Below are positions 8,753 through 17,328 of a DNA stretch of 64,000 bases, one piece after another. A program made the translations under genes and the position numbers. This DNA comes from GCA-2708415 sp964353185 (GTDB lineage Bacteria; Pseudomonadota; Alphaproteobacteria; Micavibrionales; Micavibrionaceae), in contig CAYGUV010000004.1 of assembly GCA_964353185.1 (NCBI GenBank), positions 69,720-133,719 of the forward strand. The letters are read 5' to 3'. The notes under the pieces were generated by a model. That model did not search any database. It saw only the letters and a list, made by a program, of their open reading frames with translations, and had not been told where the DNA came from. Numbering within the stretch: position 1 is the stretch's first letter; the number at the start of each line of letters is the position of its first letter.

Positions 8753-9169
8753 CTAAGTCGAAGATTTTTTTTTGTCTGACTTCCCCATAAACCATAATAC
8801 AGCAATAAAAAACACCATGAAAACAAAATCATTCACACCATAAATTGTATAAAACAGTCCTGCAAAGAAATCTTTTTCATATAAAACACTTAACGAGTTA
8901 TTATGGATAAACATTATCCAAAAGATAACATAAACCAGTTTTTCAAACGCAAACAATGCGATAAGTATGGGAACGTGAATATATGTTTTGGAAACTGCAA
9001 TATAAGCAATGCCCCATAAAATAATAGAAATAAGACCTAGATAGCTAGCTACTTCCGGTTGTGCGTCCATCATCACTTGATTTGTAAATAATTTGGAACA
9101 GATCAAAACGCCAAAAATATTGCTAAGCCCTGCCAGAATAAAACAATTGCGAGTAATATTAAATTTCAT
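8753..9169 (-). CDS. Small multipass membrane protein, unknown
   Basis: A 138-residue protein with four hydrophobic segments (about 10-28, 42-62, 66-92 and 108-131) and a basic C-terminus (GKSDKKKSST). No family recognised; the layout resembles small four-helix membrane proteins annotated only as hypothetical. It follows the CHAP lipoprotein upstream in the same direction, with 38 bases between them, and precedes the tRNA gene. Codon usage is AT-rich like the neighbouring O-antigen-ligase gene. Confidence 0.68.
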   Translation of the reverse strand: MKFNITRNCFILAGLSNIFGVLICSKLFTNQVMMDAQPEVASYLGLISIILWGIAYIAVSKTYIHVPILIALFAFEKLVYVIFWIMFIHNNSLSVLYEKDFFAGLFYTIYGVNDFVFMVFFIAVLWFMGKSDKKKSST

Positions 9170-9213
9170 TTATCGATGCTCGCAAAAATAATAAGGCTAT
9201 AAAATAAGGTATT

Positions 9214-9290
9214 TGGTGGGCCCGGGCGGATTTGAACCGCCGACCAATCCGTTATGAGCGGACTGCTCTAACCAACTGAGCTACAGGCCC
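9214..9290 (-). tRNA. tRNA with anticodon CAT, most likely tRNA-Ile2 (lysidine type)
   Basis: Complete 77-nt cloverleaf on the minus strand with encoded CCA: acceptor GGGCCTG / CGGGCCC (one U-G pair), D-arm GCTC...GAGC, anticodon arm GTCCG-CTCATAA-CGGAT, T-arm GGCGG-TTCAAAT-CCGCC. The anticodon is CAT. The acceptor GGGCC and variable loop TTGGTCG are closer to the bacterial Ile(CAT) species, whose C34 is converted to lysidine by TilS, than to elongator Met; it is not an initiator (first pair G-C). The Ile/Met choice is inference. Confidence 0.93.
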
Positions 9291-9295
9291 TTAAT

Positions 9296-10513
9296 TTAAC
9301 TCTCTTTATACGCATCCCTTTGATGCGAAACAAGTAAAATTAACCCTGCTATTGTAAACATAAGGCCAATCCACCATCCTTGCCAAAATCCGTAAGAAAA
9401 CGAATTTAACAAGATAAAAGTCGCAAAAAGAGCAAGAGCAACTTTTTGCACGTTCAAATTTTTCATTGCGTATATTTTTTTCATCATAAATGCGACAAAA
9501 GATAATAAAAACATAATACCAATGGCACCCAATTCTAACCATATCTGCATAACAAAGTTATGAGGATGCAATACGGAATCGTATCTAAAATAAACCCCGC
9601 GCGGTTCAAACCCCTTGTATCCATTCGTAAATTCCAAACCATGTCCCCAAAATGGATTTTCTTGAATTTTACGGCTTATAAAATCCCAAATTTCAAACCT
9701 TTGATTGGCATATGAATTTTGGAAAAAACCAACTTCATTAAAGACATTAGGCATCGCTTCATATAATGACGGCATGAGAAAAGGCATCGATATAAAATAA
9801 AATGTAATAGCAGCAAATAAAAAATACCAAAATATTTTTTTAGATAATGGAAATATATAATAAAAAGCAGCAAAAAAAACAAAAGCCAGCTGAGCCGATT
9901 GGCTCATATTAAAATAAATCAATGCCAATACAGGGACAAAGAATAAAAGTGATTTTTTTGATTTCTCTTTGATTAAAAAATAAGACATCAAAGACATCAA
10001 AACAACTATAACAGAGCCTCTATTATAAACCGCATTTGCAATATTTGGGCTATTTTGAAGGCCTCTTAAAATACGGAACACAGGGTTGTTTAAATACATT
10101 TCTAAAAGAATGCAAATCGATGCTATAGCACAAACTATCAGTACCCTGTTGAAAAATTTCTCAAAGTTTATCTTGGGATAAAATTTCACAGAATATAGAA
10201 AAAGCGTCCCAACAAACAACAAGGGTAGTGTTTTTTGAACGCGTTCTAATGCATTAGGACTAATAGAAATAAAAAAGCTATGAATAATCAAAAATCCAAT
10301 AAAGGCGAGTAAAGCTCCATAGATAATCAGAAAATCTTTTGATGGCTTTCCAAATTTAAATGGTATAAATGGCAGCGATAATATCAAACAAATAGCAGGT
10401 AAAAAGGCTATGATTCTTGGTGTTTGAACTCCCAATAAAGGAATAATAGTTACTACAGCTAAAATAGAAAAAAGACTAGCTTTCTCTATCGAAATTTTAG
10501 ATAAAATACTCAT
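9296..10513 (-). CDS. O-antigen ligase family (Wzy_C/WaaL-like) membrane protein
   Basis: A 405-residue polytopic membrane protein with about eleven hydrophobic segments. The large periplasmic loop lies near residues 255-320 and contains HGLEFTNGYKGFEPRG and the conserved motif LHPHNFVMQIWLELGAIG, the hallmark of the Wzy_C/WaaL superfamily, in which the His is catalytically important. These proteins polymerise or transfer undecaprenyl-linked glycans to lipid A core, or attach glycans to proteins. It starts 19 bases after rpoD ends, in the same direction, so it may receive read-through from rpoD. No other polysaccharide genes are nearby, so the exact acceptor is unknown. Confidence 0.85.
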   Translation of the reverse strand: MSILSKISIEKASLFSILAVVTIIPLLGVQTPRIIAFLPAICLILSLPFIPFKFGKPSKDFLIIYGALLAFIGFLIIHSFFISISPNALERVQKTLPLLFVGTLFLYSVKFYPKINFEKFFNRVLIVCAIASICILLEMYLNNPVFRILRGLQNSPNIANAVYNRGSVIVVLMSLMSYFLIKEKSKKSLLFFVPVLALIYFNMSQSAQLAFVFFAAFYYIFPLSKKIFWYFLFAAITFYFISMPFLMPSLYEAMPNVFNEVGFFQNSYANQRFEIWDFISRKIQENPFWGHGLEFTNGYKGFEPRGVYFRYDSVLHPHNFVMQIWLELGAIGIMFLLSFVAFMMKKIYAMKNLNVQKVALALFATFILLNSFSYGFWQGWWIGLMFTIAGLILLVSHQRDAYKES

Positions 10514-10532
10514 AATTTTACAATCTAAATCT

Positions 10533-12857
10533 TTAAGTATCTAAGAAACTTCTAAGTTTACGGCTTCGGCTTGGGTGCTTGAGCTTACGTAATGCTTTGG
10601 CTTCGATCTGGCGAATACGCTCTCGCGTCACGTTAAATTGTTGCCCAACCTCTTCCAATGTATGGTCTGTGTTCATACCAATACCAAAACGCATACGAAG
10701 AACACGCTCCTCACGCGGCGTAAGCGATGCTAACACCCGTGTTGTGGTTTCACGTAAGTTTGAATGGATAGCACTTTCAACTGGTAAAATTGCATTTTTA
10801 TCTTCGATGAAATCACCCAATGATGAATCTTCTTCATCGCCAATCGGTGTTTCCAATGACACAGGTTCTTTCGCAATTTTAAGAACTTTACGCACCTTAT
10901 CCAAAGGCATATGTAACCGTTCCGCCAATTCTTCAGGCGTCGGCTCGCGGCCAATTTCGTGCATCATTTGACGACTTGTACGAACAAGCTTATTAATCGT
11001 CTCAATCATGTGAACAGGGATACGAATTGTACGCGCTTGGTCAGCAATCGAACGAGTGATCGCCTGCCTGATCCACCATGTGGCATAAGTTGAAAATTTA
11101 TAGCCGCGTCGATATTCAAATTTATCAACCGCCTTCATCAAACCAATATTTCCTTCTTGAATCAAATCAAGGAATTGTAACCCACGGTTTGTATATTTCT
11201 TCGCAATTGAGATAACCAAACGTAAGTTAGCCTCAACCATTTCTTTTTTCGCGCGCGCTGCTTCTTTTTCACCACGTTGAACGGTGGAAACAATACGGCG
11301 AAATTCTTTAATAGGCAGTGCAGAATCTTCTGTCACTAATGCAATATTTTCACGGATTTCGTTAATTTTATCTTCATTTTTCTCAGCAAATTTTTCCCAT
11401 TTTGCATCAATTTTACGCACACGATTTAACCAATCAGGGTCTAGTTCGTTACCGTAATATTCATCCAAAAATTTCTCACGTTTTACCTTTGCATCAACGG
11501 CCATGCGTAAAAGCTTACCTTCTAAAGTCACTAGCTCACGGTTAATTTTATAAAGGGCACCGACCAATTGTTCGATACGTGCGTTGTGCAACATCACGTC
11601 ATCCATCAATTTCACCATTTCGTCTTTTAACTTATGGTATTTTTTGTTGGTGGCTGCGTCTGGCTCATCCCCATTTTGGATGGCTTCAATGCGCACTTTT
11701 TGAACAGTTGAAATTTTCTTATACGTTTTTTTAATTTGCGCAAAAACTTCGAAAACCTTTGGCTTAAGCTCTTCTTCCATTGCGGCCAATGAAACATTTT
11801 CTTCATCCGGCTCATCGTCGTTATTATCATCCGCTGAGGGCTCTTCCCCAGCTTCTTTTCGCTTTTTCTCTTCGGCAGCTTTACGCTCGTCATCTGCTTT
11901 TGTTTTTGGTTTAGGACGATTATTATCTTCATCAGGACCGTTATTATAGGTTGCATCAAGGTCAATGACCTCACGCAATAAAATATCGCCTTTTTGTAAT
12001 GAATCATACCATGCAATCAATGATTCAATCGCTAAAGGACTCTCACAAATCCCGCCAATCATCATTTCACGCCCTGCTTCAATACGCTTTGCAATTGCAA
12101 TTTCACCTTCGCGGGAAAGCAATTCGACCGTTCCCATTTCACGAAGGTACATACGAACAGGATCATCCGTACGGCCCGAGTCATCAGAGGAAATGTTTCC
12201 ACCTGAATCGTATTCTTCGCCCTCTTCTTCGTCGTCATCCTCCCCTTCACTCATTTGGATACCAACGTCAGACAATGTCGACATAGCATCTTCAATTTGT
12301 TCCGAAGAAAACTCTTCCGCAGGCAACGCCTTATTCAATTGATCGTAAGTGATGTAGCCTTTTTCTTTACCTTGTTTAACGAGCTTCTTAACAATTTGCG
12401 CAAGCGTCCCTTTGACGGTTCTCTTTTGCGTTGTTTCGCGATCATCATCATCTTCTTCTACATCGTCGTCTTCGTTCTTATTCACTGCAGATTTTTTCGC
12501 AGAAACCTTTTTAGGCGCGCTTTTGGGCGTCTTTTTCGCTGCGGTGTCTTTAGCAGGTGCTTTTTTTACTGTCGCTGTTTTGGTCACGGATTTTTTACTC
12601 ACACTCTTTTTAACTGTTGTTGTTTTTTTTGCAGAAGCCTTCTTAGGTGCCGCTTTATTTTTTGTCTTTGGTTCGGCCTTTTTTGCTGGTGCTTTTTTTA
12701 CCGTTTTCGTCGCGGGTTTTTTCGCACTTTTCTTTGCGGGCACTTTTTTGGCAGCAGTTTTTTTGGCCGGCGACTTTTTCGCCGCTTTTTTTACTGCTGT
12801 CTTTTTCGAAGATTTTTTCTTGTCTGCCAAACTTTTTGCCTGTTGCCTATCAATCAT
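10533..12857 (-). CDS. rpoD: RNA polymerase primary sigma factor (sigma-70) with Lys/Ala/Pro-rich N-terminal tail
   Basis: The housekeeping sigma factor. I start it at the ATG at 12857 (774 residues, MIDRQQAKSL...); a TTG six codons upstream is also in frame. Order: a basic low-complexity tail (about 10-130) of KKA/PAKK repeats; an acidic run with EDDDVEEDDDD; region 1.1 (TYDQLNKALPAEEFSSEQIED); region 1.2 (DPVRMYLREMGTVELLSREGE); a long non-conserved insert (about 265-510) with Glu/Lys-rich linker; region 2 (VISIAKKYTNRGLQFLDLIQ, then STYATWWIRQAITR); region 4 with helix-turn-helix TLEEVGQQFNVTRERIRQIE. Downstream of dnaG in the classic dnaG-rpoD order, 120 bases apart. The histone-like tail is unusual for a proteobacterial RpoD. 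Confidence 0.97.
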   Translation of the reverse strand: MIDRQQAKSLADKKKSSKKTAVKKAAKKSPAKKTAAKKVPAKKSAKKPATKTVKKAPAKKAEPKTKNKAAPKKASAKKTTTVKKSVSKKSVTKTATVKKAPAKDTAAKKTPKSAPKKVSAKKSAVNKNEDDDVEEDDDDRETTQKRTVKGTLAQIVKKLVKQGKEKGYITYDQLNKALPAEEFSSEQIEDAMSTLSDVGIQMSEGEDDDEEEGEEYDSGGNISSDDSGRTDDPVRMYLREMGTVELLSREGEIAIAKRIEAGREMMIGGICESPLAIESLIAWYDSLQKGDILLREVIDLDATYNNGPDEDNNRPKPKTKADDERKAAEEKKRKEAGEEPSADDNNDDEPDEENVSLAAMEEELKPKVFEVFAQIKKTYKKISTVQKVRIEAIQNGDEPDAATNKKYHKLKDEMVKLMDDVMLHNARIEQLVGALYKINRELVTLEGKLLRMAVDAKVKREKFLDEYYGNELDPDWLNRVRKIDAKWEKFAEKNEDKINEIRENIALVTEDSALPIKEFRRIVSTVQRGEKEAARAKKEMVEANLRLVISIAKKYTNRGLQFLDLIQEGNIGLMKAVDKFEYRRGYKFSTYATWWIRQAITRSIADQARTIRIPVHMIETINKLVRTSRQMMHEIGREPTPEELAERLHMPLDKVRKVLKIAKEPVSLETPIGDEEDSSLGDFIEDKNAILPVESAIHSNLRETTTRVLASLTPREERVLRMRFGIGMNTDHTLEEVGQQFNVTRERIRQIEAKALRKLKHPSRSRKLRSFLDT

Positions 12858-12977
12858 TACGCTGTTTGAGATCAACTAAAACTTAATCATCAAATGGTTA
12901 TATATGATTCGTTGTTTGTTTCCTAACGGGTTTATATAGCAAATAGTTCATGAAAAGAAACCCCTAAAGCGCTATTT

Positions 12978-14756
12978 TTATTGATTATTTGCCCCTTGGG
13001 TGTCATTTGGTGCCTTAAACAACCCATCATGCATCATTTTCCATCCCTCTACGGCCTCCTCCAAAGGGGCCGAAGGCCTAGCAAATCGCGCCAGCGCATA
13101 TAAATTATGGTTTAAAAGCCCGCGTAACTCACTTTGAAACCCTTGCTCCTCTAAAGACTTATGTAATTCGGCCGCCTTTAACTCAGCCGCGTTTAATAAA
13201 ATATCAATCATCGCCTGACGTAAGGCATCCAAACGTGCATGTTGTATTTCCAATAATCCAATCTCTTCTTCGTAATAATCCATTAATTGTGGATGATTTA
13301 AAAATGCAGCCAATAATTTATTCTGCGCCCCTGTAAATTGTGGGCGTTTAATCGACACAACTCCTTGATTATGAGCTTTATTCTTATTTTTCCAATCCTG
13401 ATATGGCTTTTTTGCGCCGCCAGAATACGCATTGCCCCCGCCATAGGATCGGCCAAAGGCTTGATTAATCTTTTCTCGAAAATCTTGACGATAATAATGC
13501 TGAACATCCCGATCAGGTATCTGTAACGCCTGATTTTCAAGGGTTTTTGTTAAGCCCGCACGCGCCTCAGGGGTTGTAAATTCTTGCCCTTGGGTATGAA
13601 ACATCCAAATAAAATCCACCAGCGACATGGCTGATTGAATAACATTTTCAAATGCTTTCTTGCCCGCCCCATTAATCAGGCTATCTGGGTCTTGCCCATC
13701 GGGAAGAAACGCAATACGCGCGCTGTGATCGGCTTTTAACAACGGCAAAATCCGCTCAACCGCGCGGGCGGCGGCGCGGCGCCCGGCATTATCACCATCA
13801 AAACATAAAATAGGTATTTTTCGTTGGCTCGGGATCATTTTCCACAAAACCATCACCTGCTCTTCGGTTAAGGCGGTCCCCATCGGTGCCAATGCACCAT
13901 TATATCCCGCCTTTACGCAGGCCATCACATCAACATACCCCTCAACCACCAAAATCTCTTGACCATCAATGGCCGCTTGGCGCGCTCGCGGCTCCCCATA
14001 AAGCATCCCGCCTTTATGGAAGAGCGGCGTATCACTGGAGTTCATATATTTCGCTGGCACATAATCACCGCGGTCTGGTGGCCTTAAATGGTCAGGCAAT
14101 ATTCGCCCCCCAAACGCCACCACGCGCCCGCGCCTGTCTTGAACAGGGAACATGATGCGATCACGGAAGAACGCATAGGGCTCTTTACCCTTTGTGCTTG
14201 CCCGCAAAACACCCGCCTCAATCATATCTTTGTCAGTATATTCAAGGGCTTGCATCGCTTTTCTAATTGCTTGTGGGTCGCTCGGTGCATAGCCAACGCG
14301 GAAATTATTTAATTGCTCTTCACTATTACCGCGCTCTTTCATGTAACGATAGGCTTCGGCATTTTCAGGCAGGCGCAATTGCTTTTCCATCCAGCGCGTC
14401 GCCTCTTCCAATAATGAATGTAGACCTTTTTTCTTTTGGGCCTGCTTGACCTCTTGCGGGCTGGCCTTGGGCACTTCCATCCCCGCCTCATTCGCCAGCT
14501 CTTCCACCGCTTCAATAAACGACCGATTACCATTTTGCATGACAAAGCCAATGACATCCCCATGCGCCCCACAGCCAAAACAATGATAAAACTGCTTATC
14601 ATCATTCACATAGAAAGATGGGGTTTTTTCGGTGTGAAACGGGCAACACCCCTTAAACTCCCGCCCCGCCCGCGTTAAGCGCACCTGCCGCCCAACAATG
14701 TCAGACAACGTCAAACGCGTGCGCAATTCATCCATAAAACGAGGTGTAATGGTCAT
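12978..14756 (-). CDS. dnaG: DNA primase
   Basis: Synthesises RNA primers for replication. The N-terminal CHC2 zinc finger is complete: Cys38-x2-His41 in CPFH and Cys59-x2-Cys62 in CFGC, with 17 residues between pairs. The catalytic core (about 110-370) contains AYRYMKERG, VAFGGRIL and the Toprim motifs EILVVEGYVDVMA and CFDGDNAGRRAA. The C-terminal helicase-interacting domain (about 430-592) is weakly conserved and preceded by a Gly/Lys-rich linker (YGGGNAYSGGAKKPY). 592 residues is normal. First gene of the dnaG-rpoD unit. Confidence 0.97.
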   Translation of the reverse strand: MTITPRFMDELRTRLTLSDIVGRQVRLTRAGREFKGCCPFHTEKTPSFYVNDDKQFYHCFGCGAHGDVIGFVMQNGNRSFIEAVEELANEAGMEVPKASPQEVKQAQKKKGLHSLLEEATRWMEKQLRLPENAEAYRYMKERGNSEEQLNNFRVGYAPSDPQAIRKAMQALEYTDKDMIEAGVLRASTKGKEPYAFFRDRIMFPVQDRRGRVVAFGGRILPDHLRPPDRGDYVPAKYMNSSDTPLFHKGGMLYGEPRARQAAIDGQEILVVEGYVDVMACVKAGYNGALAPMGTALTEEQVMVLWKMIPSQRKIPILCFDGDNAGRRAAARAVERILPLLKADHSARIAFLPDGQDPDSLINGAGKKAFENVIQSAMSLVDFIWMFHTQGQEFTTPEARAGLTKTLENQALQIPDRDVQHYYRQDFREKINQAFGRSYGGGNAYSGGAKKPYQDWKNKNKAHNQGVVSIKRPQFTGAQNKLLAAFLNHPQLMDYYEEEIGLLEIQHARLDALRQAMIDILLNAAELKAAELHKSLEEQGFQSELRGLLNHNLYALARFARPSAPLEEAVEGWKMMHDGLFKAPNDTQGANNQ

Positions 14757-14798
14757 ATATTATATGTAGCGCGGATTCCAAAAGAGTCCAATAAAACC

Positions 14799-14827
14799 TT
14801 GACAAAAATTGATTGACATAATAATAA
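14799..14827 (+). promoter_or_regulatory. Sigma-70 type promoter for the 125-aa gene
   Basis: TTGACA (14799-14804), 17-base spacer, TAATAA (14822-14827). The predicted transcription start falls within one or two bases of the ATG at 14835, and there is no Shine-Dalgarno, so the mRNA may be leaderless. Confidence 0.55.
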
Positions 14828-14834
14828 ATTCTAC

Positions 14835-15212
14835 ATGAAACGTCTAACTACTTTTTTCAAAGAAGCTGCCCCAAAAGGCCGCAAAATTTTAAACGGCGAG
14901 TTATCGCTGCATTTTTTGTTTAATCCCGCATCGGAAAACAAAAAAACTTTTTTCAATAGAAATAAAACAGCTTCAGAATTATCAAATCATGATTTAAGGA
15001 CAAACATTGATAAATCTACAGACATATCTAAAACGACAGGTTGGATAGCTACTATTTTAGGGGCAGCAGCTATTATTAATGGCGGTTTAATTAATTTTGA
15101 GACAACACAAGCAGCGTTTACTCTTGCCGCGGGGGCTTTCCTAACAGAAAGTGTCTTGCAAAGAAAAATGACAAAAACACTTATTCATGAAAGTAAAAGC
15201 GTACTAACCTAA
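14835..15212 (+). CDS. Hypothetical protein with C-terminal membrane hairpin, 125 aa
   Basis: Not recognised. The N-terminal half is polar and basic (MKRLTTFFKEAAPKGRKILN, then a stretch rich in Asn/Lys/Ser). The C-terminal half has two hydrophobic segments separated by a short loop: about residues 72-88 (WIATILGAAAIINGGLIN) and 94-108 (AAFTLAAGAFLTESVL), so it probably inserts as a helical hairpin with both ends in the cytoplasm. It is divergent from dnaG and followed 31 bases later by another unknown small gene in the same direction. Leaderless start predicted. Confidence 0.6.
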   Translation: MKRLTTFFKEAAPKGRKILNGELSLHFLFNPASENKKTFFNRNKTASELSNHDLRTNIDKSTDISKTTGWIATILGAAAIINGGLINFETTQAAFTLAAGAFLTESVLQRKMTKTLIHESKSVLT

Positions 15213-15243
15213 CTAGGCAAGCTCTAGGAATGAGGGATTTGTA

Positions 15244-15582
15244 ATGCTTTCACAAGATTTATCTATTTTAAAGTTCGTCAAGGAGTCTTCAGATGGAAGT
15301 GTTTCTAGAGAGCGATTACTAAAAGCATTTAAAAGATCCGGGGCGACTGTTGGAAAACATAATGGTAGTCCCACAATATTTTTTGGCACTGAAGCAATTC
15401 CCATTGGACGAGGAGAAATACAAATGTGCACACCTCATGCAACATTTCGCGGGCGTTTATCAAATTTAGCCGCCAATGTAATTAAATATAATGAAATAAA
15501 AGCAAAAAATGGTTTATCGGAAAAAACGCCAATAAAACGATCCGCTAAACCATACAAATCTTTAGACTTAACACGTCTTTAG
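15244..15582 (+). CDS. Hypothetical protein, 112 aa
   Basis: Not recognised. A small basic soluble protein. Residues 1-35 look like a winged-helix-type start (SILKFVKESSDGSVSRERLL then KAFKRSG), followed by strands TIFFGTEAIPIGRGEIQMCT and a basic C-terminus (KTPIKRSAKPYK). A DNA-binding role would be possible but is only inference. A clear Shine-Dalgarno (GAGGGA, 15233-15238) precedes the ATG. Convergent with yqeY; the stops are two bases apart. Confidence 0.6.
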   Translation: MLSQDLSILKFVKESSDGSVSRERLLKAFKRSGATVGKHNGSPTIFFGTEAIPIGRGEIQMCTPHATFRGRLSNLAANVIKYNEIKAKNGLSEKTPIKRSAKPYKSLDLTRL

Positions 15583-15584
15583 AC

Positions 15585-16046
15585 TTAACACGCTAACTTT
15601 GCCTTCACTGCACCGCCCGCTTTGGCCATATCCAATTGACCTGCATATTGTGATTTCAACGCGCCCATAACTTTACCCATATCTTTGATATCTTTTGCGC
15701 CTGTGTCGGCAATCACTTTGTCAATTGCCGCGCTCATTTCATCATCGCTCATTTGTTTGGGTAAGAAACGTTCAATTACGACAATTTCCGCCTGCTCGCG
15801 CTCCGCCAATTCGGGGCGGCCATTATCGGCATAGGTTTTCGCGCTTTCATGGCGCTGTTTTACCATTGATTGCATTAACGACATGATCGCTGAATCATCA
15901 ATACCTTCACTGTTGCCTGAACTACGTTCGGCAATGTCGCGGTCTTTAACCGCCGCATTAATCAGGCGGATGGTGGACATCGCCACTTGATCCTTAGATT
16001 TTAAAGATTCTTTTAAAACTGTGTTTAACTCATCACGAATACTCAT
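15585..16046 (-). CDS. yqeY: GatB/YqeY domain protein
   Basis: A 153-residue protein of the YqeY family, related to the tail domain of GatB that contacts tRNA. Visible features: the N-terminal helix LNTVLKESLKSKDQVAMSTIRLINAAVKDRDI, the central ESAKTYADNGRPELAEREQAE segment, the motif IVIERFLPKQMSDDE, and the terminal helix IKDMGKVMGALKSQYAGQLDMAKAGGAVKAKL. The function is not settled; a role in tRNA or amidotransferase biology is suspected. The arrangement yqeY divergent from carA, with dnaG-rpoD next to it, is standard in alphaproteobacteria. Confidence 0.95.
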   Translation of the reverse strand: MSIRDELNTVLKESLKSKDQVAMSTIRLINAAVKDRDIAERSSGNSEGIDDSAIMSLMQSMVKQRHESAKTYADNGRPELAEREQAEIVVIERFLPKQMSDDEMSAAIDKVIADTGAKDIKDMGKVMGALKSQYAGQLDMAKAGGAVKAKLAC

Positions 16047-16122
16047 TTTATGCTTCCATTCCTCAATGTTTTAATCTATTACAATGTCTTCCAGTAGAGC
16101 TGAAAAACTGGAGAAAATAATT

Positions 16123-17325
16123 GTGACCGAAACCACCGTCAAATCCCCCCTAAAATCGAATAAACAATCTACATCCGAAGTGCCCGATAATGCAAGCGCT
16201 GTAATTGTGTTGGCCGATGGTACTGTATTTTACGGCCATGGCGTCGGGGCGGAAACGTCTAAGGTTGGCGAGGTCTGCTTCAACACCTCCATCACAGGGT
16301 ATCAAGAAATCTTGACTGACCCCTCCTATGCTGGTGAAATTATCACCTTTACCTTTCCCCATATCGGCAATATCGGCACGAATAACGAAGATATCGAACA
16401 TTTAACCCCTTTTGCCCGCGGCGCCATCTTCCGCGAAGATATCACAGCCCCCTCAAATTGGCGCAGCATTCAACCGTTTAACGATTGGCTGATCTCCCAC
16501 AATATTCCGGGCATTTGCGGTATTGATACCCGCGCCCTAACAAGGTATATCCGCGATAACGGCGCACCCAATGCGGTGATATGCCACAAGGCCGACGGCA
16601 AATTTGATTTAGACGCCCTCAAGAAACAAGCCCGCGACTGGGCTGGCCTAGAAGGTATGGATCTCGCCAAGGAAGTCGGTTGCACCCAAACTTACGAATG
16701 GGTTGAGAGCGCATGGAAATTAGGCGAAGGATACGGCACACAAGATGCCCCAACCCGCCATGTTGTCGCCGTTGATTTTGGCTGTAAACTCAACATCTTA
16801 CGCTGTTTAGCTAACCAAGGATTTAAAGTTACCGTTGTCCGTGGAGACTCAACCGCTGAAGATATTTTAAAACATAATCCAGATGGTGTTTTCCTAACAA
16901 ACGGCCCAGGCGACCCTGCCGCAACTGGTGAATATGCCGTTCCCGCGATTAAAGAACTCATTGAAAAGGGCATACCCGTTTTTGGTATTTGTTTGGGGCA
17001 TCAACTCCTCGCCCTCGCCCTTGGCGCAAAGACTGAGAAGATGAGCCTAGGCCACCGCGGGGCCAACCACCCTGTGAAGGACCTCACAACGGGTAAAGTT
17101 GAAATCACCTCACAAAATCACGGCTTTATGGTCAACCCCGACAGCCTGCCCAATGATGTCGAAGTCACCCACATAAGCCTCTTCGACAAAACCAATGAAG
17201 GCCTACGCCACAAAACAAAACCAGCGTTCAGCGTACAATACCACCCCGAAGCCTCCCCCGGCCCTCAAGACAGCCACTATCTATTCGAGCGTTTCTCTAA
17301 GATGATCGAAGAAAGTAAGAAGTAA
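16123..17325 (+). CDS. carA: Carbamoyl-phosphate synthase small (glutaminase) subunit
   Basis: Hydrolyses glutamine and channels ammonia to CarB for carbamoyl phosphate, the precursor of pyrimidines and arginine. The N-terminal domain has LADGTVFYGHGVGA and FNTSITGYQEILTDPSYAG. The class I glutamine amidotransferase domain follows, with TNGPGDPA, the nucleophile Cys290 in GICLGHQLLALALGA, and the His/Glu pair in QYHPEASPGP. I chose the GTG at 16123 because it has a Shine-Dalgarno (GGAGA at 16110-16114) at good spacing; an in-frame ATG at 16084 (413 aa) lacks one. It begins an operon: the carbonic anhydrase starts three bases after its stop. Confidence 0.96.
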   Translation: MTETTVKSPLKSNKQSTSEVPDNASAVIVLADGTVFYGHGVGAETSKVGEVCFNTSITGYQEILTDPSYAGEIITFTFPHIGNIGTNNEDIEHLTPFARGAIFREDITAPSNWRSIQPFNDWLISHNIPGICGIDTRALTRYIRDNGAPNAVICHKADGKFDLDALKKQARDWAGLEGMDLAKEVGCTQTYEWVESAWKLGEGYGTQDAPTRHVVAVDFGCKLNILRCLANQGFKVTVVRGDSTAEDILKHNPDGVFLTNGPGDPAATGEYAVPAIKELIEKGIPVFGICLGHQLLALALGAKTEKMSLGHRGANHPVKDLTTGKVEITSQNHGFMVNPDSLPNDVEVTHISLFDKTNEGLRHKTKPAFSVQYHPEASPGPQDSHYLFERFSKMIEESKK

Positions 17326-17328
17326 TTT

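Noticed and set aside
9214..9290. Initiator or elongator tRNA-Met
   Set aside because: Initiator rejected by the G1-C72 pair; elongator Met less likely because acceptor and variable loop match Ile(CAT). Not fully excluded.
12255..12879. Long Phe/Arg/Cys-rich open frames on the plus strand opposite the RpoD tail
   Set aside because: They are antisense shadows of the AAA/AAG/GCT-rich Lys/Ala tail codons; no ribosome site and highly biased composition.
15213..15431. 72-aa minus-strand ORF across the 3' part of the small gene pair
   Set aside because: Overlaps the better-supported 112-aa plus-strand gene, which has a strong ribosome site.
16084..16122. ATG at 16084 as the carA start
   Set aside because: No Shine-Dalgarno, while the in-frame GTG at 16123 has GGAGA at good spacing.
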